Part shown: positions 1-7,427 of the stretch, piece after piece
How positions within the stretch are numbered: position 1 is the first letter of the stretch
How the letters are laid out: each line of letters opens with the position of its first letter
From: an uncultured Planctomycetaceae bacterium
GTDB lineage: Bacteria > Planctomycetota > Planctomycetia > Pirellulales > Pirellulaceae
Reading direction: 5' to 3'
Assembly: GCA_903927685.1 (NCBI GenBank)
Contig: CAIYOB010001623.1
Span: 1-15,613, forward strand
Length of the DNA stretch: 15,613 nucleotides
The notes under the pieces: generated by a model
What the model was told of the DNA's origin: nothing
The model's database searches: none
The model's input: only the letters and a program-made list of their open reading frames with translations
Program-made: the position numbers and the translations under genes

Positions 1-1
1 C

Positions 2-187
2 GCCGCCGCCGTCTGCGATGCGGTGGAGAACGCGGTACACCTGTGGTTCCTGTCCGGCCATCCGCCGGTCCGCGACACGCTGCCCGCACTGGCCTCGCAT
101 TGTGCGCGGTGCAAGTTCGCGATCCTGATCCACTTGGCGGTCGTGGCCGTGGTGGCGGGACTTGTGGGCTGGGTCTTGCCCGGTTGA
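2..187 (+). CDS. C-terminal end of an unknown membrane protein (partial)
   Basis: An open frame enters from the left edge and stops at TGA 185-187, giving about 61 residues. The tail contains a CARC (C-x2-C) motif followed directly by a hydrophobic stretch of roughly 20 residues (FAILIHLAVVAVVAGLVGWV) and then only LPG. The protein therefore ends in a transmembrane helix and is probably an inner-membrane protein. Codon use is GC-rich at third positions, like the neighbouring genes, which supports real coding. The family cannot be recognised from this fragment. The frame is chosen because it is open to the edge and ends in a plausible membrane anchor; a competing ATG frame at 43 has no recognisable content. 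Confidence 0.6.
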   Translation, partial: AAAVCDAVENAVHLWFLSGHPPVRDTLPALASHCARCKFAILIHLAVVAVVAGLVGWVLPG

Positions 188-264
188 ACGGCTGCCGGGC
201 GGTAAACAGCCAACCGGGATCTCTTCGACGCTCCGACGAACCCCCAATTTCCCGTTGGGTGCTA

Positions 265-293
265 GTGTCAACTTCGGCGGCAGACAGTATAAC
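265..293 (+). promoter_or_regulatory. candidate sigma70-type promoter for ltaE
   Basis: GTGTCA (265-270) and TATAAC (288-293) are separated by exactly 17 bases. They match the TTGACA and TATAAT consensus at four and five of six positions. The site lies in the 177-base gap ahead of ltaE and would leave a leader of roughly 65 bases. This is a visual match only; no transcription data are available. Confidence 0.4.
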
Positions 294-364
294 TTGCGAT
301 TCCGGCGAGATTCGGCCACGTGTTCGCGACCGGCGGCTGCCCGGGCCCTTGTTGAAGACAGTTT

Positions 365-1411
365 ATGTCCCAAGCGATTGACTTGCGCAGTGATACGGTA
401 ACCAAGCCCACGCCGGGGATGCGCGCCGCCATGGCGGCCGCCGAGGTGGGCGATGACGTGATTGACGTCGACCCGACCGTCGAGCGTCTTCAGACGCGCT
501 GCGCCGAGTTGCTCGGCAAGGAAGCGGCGATTTTCGTGCCGTCGGGAACGATGGCCAACCAGATCGCCGTGCGGCTCCACTGCCAGCCGGGGGACGAGTT
601 GATTTGCGACGTGGAGAGCCATGTCTACAACTATGAGCAAGGGGCGTTTGCCCAGTTGACCGGCGTGGCGACGCGGACCGTGGAGGGCCGGTTCGGCGTG
701 CTGGCGGTCGACCAGTTGAGAGACTTGATCCGTCCGGACAACGAGCACATGGTGCGGACGCGACTGGTCTGGCTCGAGAATACCCACAATCGCGGAGCCG
801 GGCGGATCCAGCCCTACGAGAACCTGGTTGCGATTTGCCGTTGGGCAGAGCAGCACGGATTGCGGCGGCACCTGGATGGGGCCCGTTTGTTCAACGCTGC
901 GGTGGCCAGCGGAATCGCGGTCGACCAGTGGGCCCGGCATTTTGATACGGTCAGCGTGTGTTTCAGCAAGGGGCTGGGCGCCCCCGTCGGCTCGGCGCTG
1001 GCCGGCCCGCGCGACTTGATCCGGCACGCTCGTCGACATCGCAAACTGTTGGGCGGCGGGATGCGGCAAGCGGGGATCATTGCCGCCGGCGCGCTGTACG
1101 CCCTGGAAAATCACGTCGACCGATTGGCGGAGGATCACGCCAACGCCAAGGTCCTGGCCGAGGCGATTCGAGCCACCCCGGGGCTCGAGCTGCAGCCCCC
1201 CAAGACCGATACGAACATGGTGATCTTTCACGTCGATCCGGAACTCGCGACCGCCGCCCAGGTGGTGGCTCGACTCCAGCAGGCGGGTGTGTTGGTCCTG
1301 GCTTTCGGCCCGACCAAGATCCGAGCGGTAACCCACTTGGACGTGACCCACGCGGAAGTCCGCCGGGCGGGCGAGGTCATTGGCGAGACGGTCTCACGGC
1401 TGCGATGTTGA
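365..1411 (+). CDS. ltaE: low-specificity L-threonine aldolase (PLP-dependent)
   Basis: This 348-residue protein matches the usual length of bacterial threonine aldolases, which cleave L-threonine or L-allo-threonine to glycine and acetaldehyde using pyridoxal phosphate (fold-type I, cytosolic). It begins with the family's typical IDLRSDTVTKPTPGMR. The glycine-rich PSGTMANQ segment is at residues 59-66 and the active-site ESHVYNYEQGA segment at 84-94, with His86 at the ring-stacking position. HLDGARLFNA lies at 169-178, with Asp171 as the expected PLP-nitrogen partner. VCFSKGLGAP follows, with Lys202 as the expected Schiff-base lysine. The start is ATG 365; the Shine-Dalgarno sequence (GAAG) is weak. 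dapF follows after 81 bases on the same strand, so cotranscription is possible. Preference for the L or allo form cannot be read from the sequence. Confidence 0.93.
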   Translation: MSQAIDLRSDTVTKPTPGMRAAMAAAEVGDDVIDVDPTVERLQTRCAELLGKEAAIFVPSGTMANQIAVRLHCQPGDELICDVESHVYNYEQGAFAQLTGVATRTVEGRFGVLAVDQLRDLIRPDNEHMVRTRLVWLENTHNRGAGRIQPYENLVAICRWAEQHGLRRHLDGARLFNAAVASGIAVDQWARHFDTVSVCFSKGLGAPVGSALAGPRDLIRHARRHRKLLGGGMRQAGIIAAGALYALENHVDRLAEDHANAKVLAEAIRATPGLELQPPKTDTNMVIFHVDPELATAAQVVARLQQAGVLVLAFGPTKIRAVTHLDVTHAEVRRAGEVIGETVSRLRC

Positions 1412-1492
1412 GTTGGGAATTCTTGTGAAACGGGGTGACCCGTCACCGCTTGGGCTTGGTAGGCTCTGCGGTTTAGTCTGTCGAGGGATACA

Positions 1493-2329
1493 ATGCGATT
1501 CACCAAGATGCACGGCGCCGGGAACGATTACGTTTACGTCAACGGGTTTGAGGAGGCGCTGCCGGCCGATCTGCCGGAACTGGCTCGCCGGATCTCCGAT
1601 CGGCGATTTGGCGTCGGTGGCGACGGGCTGATCTTGATCCTGCCGTCGGAGCAAGCGGACGCCCGGATGCAGATGTTCAATGCGGACGGGTCGGAAGCCG
1701 AGATGTGCGGCAACGGCATCCGCTGTGTGGCCAAGTATGTCTATGACCACGGCATCTCCAAGAAGCCGGAATTGCGCATCCAGACCAAGGCCGGAGTCCT
1801 GTCCCTGACGGTGTCCACCGTGGGAGGACTGGTCGACAAGGTCCGCGTCGATATGGGGCCACCGATCCTGGCTGCCGAGCGAATTCCCACGACGCTGCCG
1901 GGCGACCCCGTGGTCGATGCCGCCTTGGAGATCGCCGGGCGGCGTTTCGAAGTGACCAGCGTGTCGATGGGCAATCCGCACTGCGTGCTCTTCGTCCCCC
2001 AGGCGACCGACGAGTTGGTGCTGGGCATCGGGCCGAAGATCGAGGTGGATCCGCATTTTCCCGCTCGCGTCAACGTCGAGTTCATCGAGGTGCTCGGGCC
2101 CGGCGAGGTTCGCCAGCGGACTTGGGAACGCGGGTCCGGCGAGACGTGGGCTTGCGGCACCGGGGCCAGCGCGGTGTGCGTCGCCGGAGTCCTGACCGGC
2201 CGCACCGAGCGGCGGATCGTCAATCATCTGCGCGGCGGGGACTTGGAGCTGCACTGGGATGAAGCGGATAATCACGTCTACATGACAGGCCCGGCGGCGG
2301 AAGTTTTCTCGGGCGACTGGCCGGAATAG
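1493..2329 (+). CDS. dapF: diaminopimelate epimerase
   Basis: DapF interconverts LL- and meso-diaminopimelate, the last shared step before lysine and before the cross-linking residue of peptidoglycan. It is a cofactor-independent cytosolic enzyme that uses two cysteines as acid and base. Both are present: Cys72 in [16 protein letters not shown] and Cys221 in [14 protein letters not shown]. The N-terminus [16 protein letters not shown] and the RFGVGGDGL segment at about 38-46 are also typical. The 278-residue length is normal for the family. The start ATG 1493 follows GAGGGA (1483-1488) at a short spacing. An intact dapF implies that the host makes meso-DAP. The gene ends 80 bases before a transporter that has its own promoter candidate, so this may be the end of a short ltaE-dapF unit. 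Confidence 0.96.
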   Translation: MRFTKMHGAGNDYVYVNGFEEALPADLPELARRISDRRFGVGGDGLILILPSEQADARMQMFNADGSEAEMCGNGIRCVAKYVYDHGISKKPELRIQTKAGVLSLTVSTVGGLVDKVRVDMGPPILAAERIPTTLPGDPVVDAALEIAGRRFEVTSVSMGNPHCVLFVPQATDELVLGIGPKIEVDPHFPARVNVEFIEVLGPGEVRQRTWERGSGETWACGTGASAVCVAGVLTGRTERRIVNHLRGGDLELHWDEADNHVYMTGPAAEVFSGDWPE

Positions 2330-2358
2330 TTGGTCACCGCGTCTGCCGCCGTTATACT
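2330..2358 (+). promoter_or_regulatory. candidate sigma70-type promoter for the transporter
   Basis: TTGGTC (2330-2335) and TATACT (2353-2358) are spaced by 17 bases. The -10 box matches the consensus at five of six positions; the -35 box matches only its TTG. It sits immediately after the dapF stop codon and about 50 bases before the GTG start of the transporter gene, where a separate promoter would be expected. Confidence 0.45.
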
Positions 2359-2409
2359 CTTGGGACACTTGGGATACGACCACAGCCGCAAGACCGAGGA
2401 GGCTCAAGC

Positions 2410-4215
2410 GTGGCGGAACGAAACAACCGCGAGCAATGGGGCTCGCGCATCGGCGTGATCTTGGCCGTCGCCGGCTCGGCGGTGGGACTGGGCAACTTCC
2501 TGCGTTTTCCCGGCACGGCCGCCCAGAACGGAGGCGGTGCGTTCATGCTGCCGTACTTCGTTTCGCTGCTGGTGCTGGGCATCCCCATGTGCTGGGCCGA
2601 GTGGACCATGGGCCGCTACGCCGGGGCGCATGGCTGCAATTCGGCACCGGCCATCTTTACTGTCATCTGGCGGCATCCGTTGGCCAAGTACCTGGGCGGT
2701 TTGGCCCTGGTGATTCCGCTGGTGATCTACATGTACTACGTGCTGATCGAGTCGTGGTGCCTGGGTTACGCTTTGACCTATTTGAGCGACAGTTCCCAGT
2801 TGGCAAGTGATCCGTCCGCCTTTTTCAGCAACTTCGTCGGCATCCACGAAAACGGGATCATCTACGAGGACGGGACGGGGCACGGGACCTGGGTGCTGCT
2901 GATCGTCTTTGTCCTCAACTTCTTGCTGATCTACCGCGGCGTCAGCAAGGGCATCGAGCAGTTCTGCAAGGTGGCCATGCCGCTGATGCTGGTCCTGGGC
3001 ATCATCGTCCTGGTGCGTGTGCTGACCCTCGGCACCCCGGACGCTGCCAAGCCCGACCAGAACGTCTTGGGTGGCCTGGGGTTCATGTGGAATCCCAAGC
3101 CGGCAGCACTCTGGAATCCGGCCACTTGGCTGGCCGCGTCGGGGCAGATCTTCTTCAGCCTCTCCGTCGGTTTCGGCATCATCATCAACTATGCCAGCTA
3201 TCTGACGAAGAAGGACGACGTCGCGCTGAGCGGGTTGACATCCTGCGCCATGAACGAGTTCTTCGAGGTCTGCATGGGCGGGTTGATCACGCTGCCGGCC
3301 GCATTCATTTTCCTGGGCCTGGGCGCCACAGCTTTCACCGGTTCGTCGTTTGCGTTGGGCTTCCAAGCGTTGCCCAGCGTGTTCGCTCGGATGCCCGCGG
3401 GGCAGATGTTCGGAGCGTTGTGGTTCTTCATGCTGTTCCTGGCGGCAATTACCAGCAGCATTTCGATGCTGCAGCCGGTGATCGCGTTCCTGGAGGAAGG
3501 GTTCGGGCTGAAGCGGCACGCCTCGGTCGCGATTCTGGGTGTCCTGTCGGCGCTGGGCTGCGGCTTTGTGCTGTATTTCTCGAAGGGCCTGGTCGCCCTG
3601 GACACGTTTGACTTTTGGGTCGGCAGCGTGCTGATCCTCGTGCTGGCCCTGGTCCAGGCGCTGCTGTACGGCTGGGCATTCGGCATGCAACGGGGTCATC
3701 AGGAGATCCACGAGGGCGCCCATATCCGCGTCCCGTGGTTGGTCCAGTTCATGCTCAAGTGGGTCGTCCCGGTATACCTGCTGGCCATCTTTGCCGGCTT
3801 CTGCTTCATCAATTTGCCCAGCCACGATACGTGGAAGTTCACCGCCACGGCCGTGGACGCCAACGTGCTTGCCGAAGGCGCGGTCCCGGAGGCGGTGCGG
3901 ACCCGGTTGGCCGGCGGCAAACTATCGGTTCCGGCCGACGCGGGGCTGCGGCGCGGCGAAGCGGGGGACTGGCAATTGCTGGACAGCGAACGGAACGTGT
4001 TATATGTCCTGCGGGCCCGGCACTCCGAGTTGGAGGTTTATGCCCACGAGATGGGCTACATCGAGAAGATCGGCAGCAGTCCCGTGGCCTTCGCGTCGTT
4101 GTGGTTCGTGATTGCGATCCTCGCGTTTCTGCTGTTGATGGTGCACATTGCGGGACGGCGCTGGGAAGCCCAGGGGCGATTCGATCATCTGCCGAAGTCC
4201 GGACGACAGGACTGA
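2410..4215 (+). CDS. LeuT-like sodium-dependent amino acid transporter (NSS/SLC6 family)
   Basis: This 601-residue inner-membrane protein belongs to the neurotransmitter:sodium symporter family, which imports amino acids or related amines with sodium. The TM1 signature [20 protein letters not shown] (residues 26-45) closely resembles that of LeuT. Further LeuT-like segments are the [13 protein letters not shown] loop after TM2, [12 protein letters not shown] in TM3, [10 protein letters not shown] in the TM4-TM5 region, [20 protein letters not shown] in TM6, [14 protein letters not shown] in TM8 and [12 protein letters not shown], transporter-like helices onward to TM12. The start is GTG 2410, placed by a strong GAGGAGG (2396-2402) seven bases upstream. 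The family is usually a little over 500 residues. The extra length is mainly an approximately 85-residue soluble insert (about 469-553) between TM11 and TM12, a loop that faces the periplasm in LeuT. A small membrane protein gene follows 66 bases later. The substrate is probably an amino acid but is not determined. Confidence 0.93.
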   Translation: MAERNNREQWGSRIGVILAVAGSAVGLGNFLRFPGTAAQNGGGAFMLPYFVSLLVLGIPMCWAEWTMGRYAGAHGCNSAPAIFTVIWRHPLAKYLGGLALVIPLVIYMYYVLIESWCLGYALTYLSDSSQLASDPSAFFSNFVGIHENGIIYEDGTGHGTWVLLIVFVLNFLLIYRGVSKGIEQFCKVAMPLMLVLGIIVLVRVLTLGTPDAAKPDQNVLGGLGFMWNPKPAALWNPATWLAASGQIFFSLSVGFGIIINYASYLTKKDDVALSGLTSCAMNEFFEVCMGGLITLPAAFIFLGLGATAFTGSSFALGFQALPSVFARMPAGQMFGALWFFMLFLAAITSSISMLQPVIAFLEEGFGLKRHASVAILGVLSALGCGFVLYFSKGLVALDTFDFWVGSVLILVLALVQALLYGWAFGMQRGHQEIHEGAHIRVPWLVQFMLKWVVPVYLLAIFAGFCFINLPSHDTWKFTATAVDANVLAEGAVPEAVRTRLAGGKLSVPADAGLRRGEAGDWQLLDSERNVLYVLRARHSELEVYAHEMGYIEKIGSSPVAFASLWFVIAILAFLLLMVHIAGRRWEAQGRFDHLPKSGRQD

Positions 4216-4226
4216 GGAAAGCCAGG

Positions 4227-4242
4227 GGCTGCCCGAGCAGCC
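4227..4242 (+). other. hairpin between the transporter and small-protein genes
   Basis: GGCTGC-CCGA-GCAGCC forms a perfect 6-bp stem with a four-base loop in the 66-base gap between the transporter stop and the downstream small membrane protein. No T-run follows, so it is not a convincing terminator. It could affect mRNA stability or partial read-through and so set the ratio of the two products; this is inference. Confidence 0.3.
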
Positions 4243-4281
4243 AGGCATCGACTCCAAGCGAACCTTGAGGAGTAGACAGAA

Positions 4282-4446
4282 ATGACCATCGGCGGCTGGA
4301 TCGTCATGATTGTGTCCGTGGGCTTGGTACTGGCGTTATCCGCGTTCTGCCTGTATCGCGTGTTGACCTTGCCGCCGGTGGAGGTCACCGAACACTTGAA
4401 GGGGCCGTTGGACATCGACACCCAGGATACACTTGACGCCGATTGA
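4282..4446 (+). CDS. 54-residue single-span membrane protein, probable NSS transporter small subunit (MetS-like)
   Basis: ATG 4282 to TGA 4444-4446 encodes 54 residues. It follows a strong Shine-Dalgarno sequence, GAGGAG (4267-4272), nine bases upstream. The protein starts MTIGGWIVMIVSVGLVLALS, a transmembrane helix over about residues 5-28, followed by an acidic, soluble tail ending in TQDTLDAD. In Corynebacterium glutamicum the NSS transporter MetP needs the adjacent small single-span subunit MetS, and small proteins of this shape often follow NSS genes. Position directly after the NSS gene, size, topology and ribosome binding site all fit that role. The sequence itself is too short for certain assignment to the MetS family, so the subunit role is inference while the reading frame is well supported. 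The alcohol dehydrogenase GTG follows after 34 bases. Confidence 0.75.
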   Translation: MTIGGWIVMIVSVGLVLALSAFCLYRVLTLPPVEVTEHLKGPLDIDTQDTLDAD

Positions 4447-4465
4447 ACGGCCCGCTTACATCGTA

Positions 4466-4471
4466 GAGGAG
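4466..4471 (+). promoter_or_regulatory. Shine-Dalgarno site setting the alcohol dehydrogenase start
   Basis: GAGGAG lies nine bases before GTG 4481. An in-frame upstream ATG at 4433 overlaps the small membrane protein gene and would add 16 residues that do not look like the family. The GTG gives MTPFDFQPRTRIVFG, which is the usual start of iron-dependent alcohol dehydrogenases. Confidence 0.7.
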
Positions 4472-4480
4472 CAACTTGCC

Positions 4481-5650
4481 GTGACACCATTTGATTTTCA
4501 GCCGCGCACGCGGATCGTGTTCGGCGTGGACAAGCTGGAAGACTTAGGCCGCCTGGCGCTGGAACTGGATGCCCGCCGGGCCCTGGTGGTCAGCGACGCC
4601 GGCGTGATCGAGGCCGGGCACACGCAGCACGGCTTGGATGCGCTGCAGGACGCCGGCCTGGATACGCTGCTGTTCCAGGACTTCCGCGAGAATCCGACCA
4701 CCGAGGACGTCGAGCGGGGAGCGGAAATGGCCCGCCCCTGGGCGCCGGATATGATCGTCGGGCTGGGTGGCGGCAGTTCGCTGGATTGCGCCAAGGGCAT
4801 CAATTTCGTGTTCTCCAACGGCGGGCAGATGGCGGATTACTGGGGCGTAGGCAAGGCCAGCTTGCCCATGCTGCCGATGATCGCCGTACCGACCACGGCG
4901 GGCACGGGCAGCGAGGCCCAGTCGTTTGCCCTGATTTCCGACGCCCAGACGCACGTCAAGATGGCCTGCGGCGACAAGAAGGCCGCGTGCCGAATCGCTG
5001 TCTTGGATCCGCGTCTGACCGTCACCCAACCGCCCCGCGTCACGGCGCTGACCGGCATCGACGCGCTGGCCCACGCGTTGGAGACGCAGGTGACCAAACC
5101 GCGGAACTTGCTGTCACAGACCTTTAGCCGCGAAGCATGGCGGCTGCTCGCGGCCAACCTGGCCCGCGTGCTGGTGAACCCGGAAGATCTGGAAGCCCGC
5201 AGCGGGATGCAACTGGGCGCCTGCCTGGCGGGGCTGGCCATCGAGAACTCGATGCTGGGCGCCGCCCACGCCTTGGCCAATCCGCTGACCGCGGCCTGCG
5301 GCGTCGCACACGGGGAAGCCGTGGCCTTGATGTTGCCTCACGTGATCCGCTTCAACGGTCAGGCCGTGGCCGCAACCTATGAGGATCTGTTGCGCGCGAC
5401 CGCCGGCTCGGACCCGCAGGCTCTGCCCGTCCCGGGCGGCAGTCCCGCGGACAGCGTCGAACGGCTGGCCGATTTCATCCAGCAACTGCGGGATTCGGCG
5501 GGCTTGAAAAGCCGGCTGTCCGAGTGTGATGTCCAGCGCGACCGACTGCCGCAACTGGCGGCGGATGCCGCCCAGCAGTGGACCGGCACGTTCAACCCCC
5601 GCGAGTTGACGCAGGCCGACTGCCTGCAGTTGTACGAACAGGCGTTCTGA
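4481..5650 (+). CDS. iron-dependent (group III) alcohol dehydrogenase
   Basis: This 389-residue cytosolic oxidoreductase interconverts an alcohol and its aldehyde or ketone with NAD(P)H. It has the FucO/DhaT-type layout. The nucleotide-binding GLGGGSSLDCAKG is at about residues 94-106, and VPTTAGTGSEA, the second family signature, at about 136-146. The four expected metal ligands are all present: Asp194 and His198 in GIDALAHALE, His263 in LGAAHALANPL and His277 in GVAHGEAVALMLPH. Length and spacing are normal, so the enzyme should be active. The start is GTG 4481 with a good GAGGAG upstream. The stop is 13 bases before the next gene, so it probably shares a transcript with the downstream propeller gene. 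The substrate cannot be named from sequence: FucO, 1,3-propanediol and butanol dehydrogenases share these motifs. Confidence 0.9.
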   Translation: MTPFDFQPRTRIVFGVDKLEDLGRLALELDARRALVVSDAGVIEAGHTQHGLDALQDAGLDTLLFQDFRENPTTEDVERGAEMARPWAPDMIVGLGGGSSLDCAKGINFVFSNGGQMADYWGVGKASLPMLPMIAVPTTAGTGSEAQSFALISDAQTHVKMACGDKKAACRIAVLDPRLTVTQPPRVTALTGIDALAHALETQVTKPRNLLSQTFSREAWRLLAANLARVLVNPEDLEARSGMQLGACLAGLAIENSMLGAAHALANPLTAACGVAHGEAVALMLPHVIRFNGQAVAATYEDLLRATAGSDPQALPVPGGSPADSVERLADFIQQLRDSAGLKSRLSECDVQRDRLPQLAADAAQQWTGTFNPRELTQADCLQLYEQAF

Positions 5651-5663
5651 CAGGAACTTGCTC

Positions 5664-6839
5664 ATGAATCGCCCCGCATCCCCGCGTGACCAGCGTCTGC
5701 CTCGCCGCAGCTTTGCCGCGGCCCTGCTGGCGGCATGCCTCCTGACGCCCTTGCTGACCGAGCCTTCGGCCGCCGCGGACACCGCCCCTGACCCCGCCAC
5801 GGACTGGCCGCTGTTTCGCGGTGATTCGCGTTCGACGGGAGTCGCCCGTACGGCGCTGCCCGACCAGCCCGCGTTGCTGTGGAAATACGAGGTGCCCAAG
5901 GGCAGCTTCGAGGGCACGCCCGTGATCGCCGGAGGTGTCGTCTATGTCGGCGACCTGGATGGGACGTTGTATGCCCTGGACCTGAGCACCGGCCAACTCA
6001 AGTGGAAGTACACGACGGAGAGCGGGTTCATGGCGTCGCCGGCGGTCCGGGACGGCTTGGTGTACCTTGGCGACATCGACGGCCAGTTCCGCTGTGTCGA
6101 TGCGGCCTCCGGCAAACTGGTGTGGGAATTCGCCGCTGAAGCGGAGATCGACTCCGGAGCCAACTTTTTCCGCGACAACGTGCTGTTCGGGTCACAGGAC
6201 GCGACGCTGTACTGCCTGGACGCCAAGTCGGGCAAGCTCGTATGGAAGCATGCGATCGCCGACCAGATCCGCTGCACGCCGACGGTGGTCGAGGACCGCT
6301 GTTTCGTCGCCGGCTGCGACGGCCAGTTGCACGTCATCGAGTTGAACGAAGGGAAAGAGACGGCCGCCGTCGAGATCGGCTCGCCGACCGGCGTCACGCC
6401 GGCAGCGATTGGCGACCGCGTCTATTTCGGCACCGAAGGCGGTGCCTTCCTGTGCGTCGACTGGAAACAGGCCAAGGTCCTGTGGACCTTTGCGGAAGAA
6501 CGCAGTGGCCAGGCATTCCGCAGTTCCCCCGCCGCCACGGACCAGTGGATCGTCGTGGGAGGACGCAACAAACGCATTCACGCCCTGGATCCTGCGACCG
6601 GCAAGGAAGTCTGGGGCTTTGCCGCCAAGACTCGGATCGACGCGTCTTGCGTGATCGTCGGCCAACGGGTCTTCGCGGCCGCGGCCGATGGCCGGTTGTA
6701 CGCGTTGGATTTGCCGACCGGCAAGTTGCTGTGGGAGCATCAGGCGGGTGGTGGTTTCGCCGGTTCGCCGGCCGTCGCCGCCAGCCGATTGGTCATTGCC
6801 AGTGACGACGGTGTCGTCTATTGTTTCGGTAGGGAGTAA
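5664..6839 (+). CDS. exported PQQ-like beta-propeller repeat protein
   Basis: This 391-residue protein has an export signal and then a run of PQQ/quinoprotein-like blade repeats of the form 'V-Y-x-G-x-x-D-G-x-L-Y-A-L-D-x-x-T-G-K-L-x-W'. About seven full copies lie between residues 70 and 375. An eighth half-blade at the C-terminus (ASDDGVVYCFG) probably closes the ring with the N-terminal LLWKYEVP strand. The 'WPLFRGD' segment just after the signal is common in planctomycete proteins of this type. The signal holds a twin arginine (Arg14-Arg15 in RRSFAAA), suggesting Tat export, and a likely cleavage site near PSAAA (34-38). An LAAC tetrad at 22-25 could be a lipobox, but the hydrophobic segment continues past it. 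No catalytic dehydrogenase residues are evident, so it may be a binding or scaffold protein like BamB. ATG 5664 is preferred over TTG 5658 because AGGA (5652-5655) is correctly spaced only for the ATG. Confidence 0.85.
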   Translation: MNRPASPRDQRLPRRSFAAALLAACLLTPLLTEPSAAADTAPDPATDWPLFRGDSRSTGVARTALPDQPALLWKYEVPKGSFEGTPVIAGGVVYVGDLDGTLYALDLSTGQLKWKYTTESGFMASPAVRDGLVYLGDIDGQFRCVDAASGKLVWEFAAEAEIDSGANFFRDNVLFGSQDATLYCLDAKSGKLVWKHAIADQIRCTPTVVEDRCFVAGCDGQLHVIELNEGKETAAVEIGSPTGVTPAAIGDRVYFGTEGGAFLCVDWKQAKVLWTFAEERSGQAFRSSPAATDQWIVVGGRNKRIHALDPATGKEVWGFAAKTRIDASCVIVGQRVFAAAADGRLYALDLPTGKLLWEHQAGGGFAGSPAVAASRLVIASDDGVVYCFGRE

Positions 6840-6860
6840 CGGAGCCAGCAGGATTCCATC

Positions 6861-7415
6861 ATGACCCTTGTCGCAGACCAACTGTTGACCGTCGAGCAAT
6901 ACGTACGCCTCCCAGATTCAGGGCGGCCGACGGAACTCGTGCGCGGAAAGGTGGTGGAGATGAGCTTACCGACGCCCCGTCACGGTCAGATCTGCAACGA
7001 AGTTGCCTGGTTGCTCAACAGCCACGTCCGTCCGAACACGCTGGGAGAAGTCGTCAGCAATGATTCCGGGATCATCACCCGGCGTGATCCGGACAGCATG
7101 CGCGGCGCCGACGTGGCCTTCTACAGCCGGGCCCGAGTGGGTTCTGGGCGTCTGCCCGATGGATACCTGGACAAGGTGCCGGATCTCGTGGTCGAGGTAT
7201 TGTCCGATTTCGACCGCTGGTCGGCCATCCTGGCGAAAGTGGCCGAGCACCTTGCCGCCGGCGTGACGGCCGTCTGCATCCTCGATCCCAGCGACGAGAC
7301 GGCTTATGTGTACCACGGTGATCGCCCCGTGCGGATTCTGACCGGGGCGCAGGAGTTCGCGCTTCCCGATCTGCTGGGCGATTTTCGCGTGCAGGTCGCC
7401 GAATTCTTCCGCTAG
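6861..7415 (+). CDS. Uma2-family (DUF820) predicted PD-(D/E)XK nuclease-fold protein
   Basis: This 184-residue protein fits the Uma2/DUF820 family, which has a restriction-endonuclease-like fold and is numerous in cyanobacteria and planctomycetes, mostly with unknown function. Visible family features are ELVRGKVVEMS (25-35), Asp84 in RGADVAFYS, PDLVVEVLS with Asp108 and Glu112, Lys126 in ILAKVAEHLAAGV, and a terminal-domain LDP at 141-143. The predicted metal-binding and lysine residues are therefore present, so catalytic capacity is plausible. The usual 'SPSD' after VEVL is SDFD here. AGGA at 6850-6853 supports ATG 6861. It sits 21 bases after the propeller gene and 12 bases before the radical SAM gene, with no sign of a toxin partner or methylase. 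Confidence 0.88.
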   Translation: MTLVADQLLTVEQYVRLPDSGRPTELVRGKVVEMSLPTPRHGQICNEVAWLLNSHVRPNTLGEVVSNDSGIITRRDPDSMRGADVAFYSRARVGSGRLPDGYLDKVPDLVVEVLSDFDRWSAILAKVAEHLAAGVTAVCILDPSDETAYVYHGDRPVRILTGAQEFALPDLLGDFRVQVAEFFR

Positions 7416-7427
7416 ATCGATGGAGTC

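Noticed and set aside
1434..1447. GGTGA-CCCG-TCACC hairpin after ltaE as a terminator
   Set aside because: The stem is only 5 bp, has no T-run and lies in a short gap to dapF; it is too weak to call.
1394..2407. A 337-codon - strand frame opposite dapF
   Set aside because: dapF is unmistakable on the + strand with both catalytic cysteines; the antisense frame has low-complexity composition and no recognisable domain.
2404..3825. A 473-codon open frame on the - strand
   Set aside because: It lies entirely opposite the LeuT-like transporter, is rich in Gln, Asp, His and Arg, and shows no family motif. It is a by-product of codon bias in GC-rich DNA.
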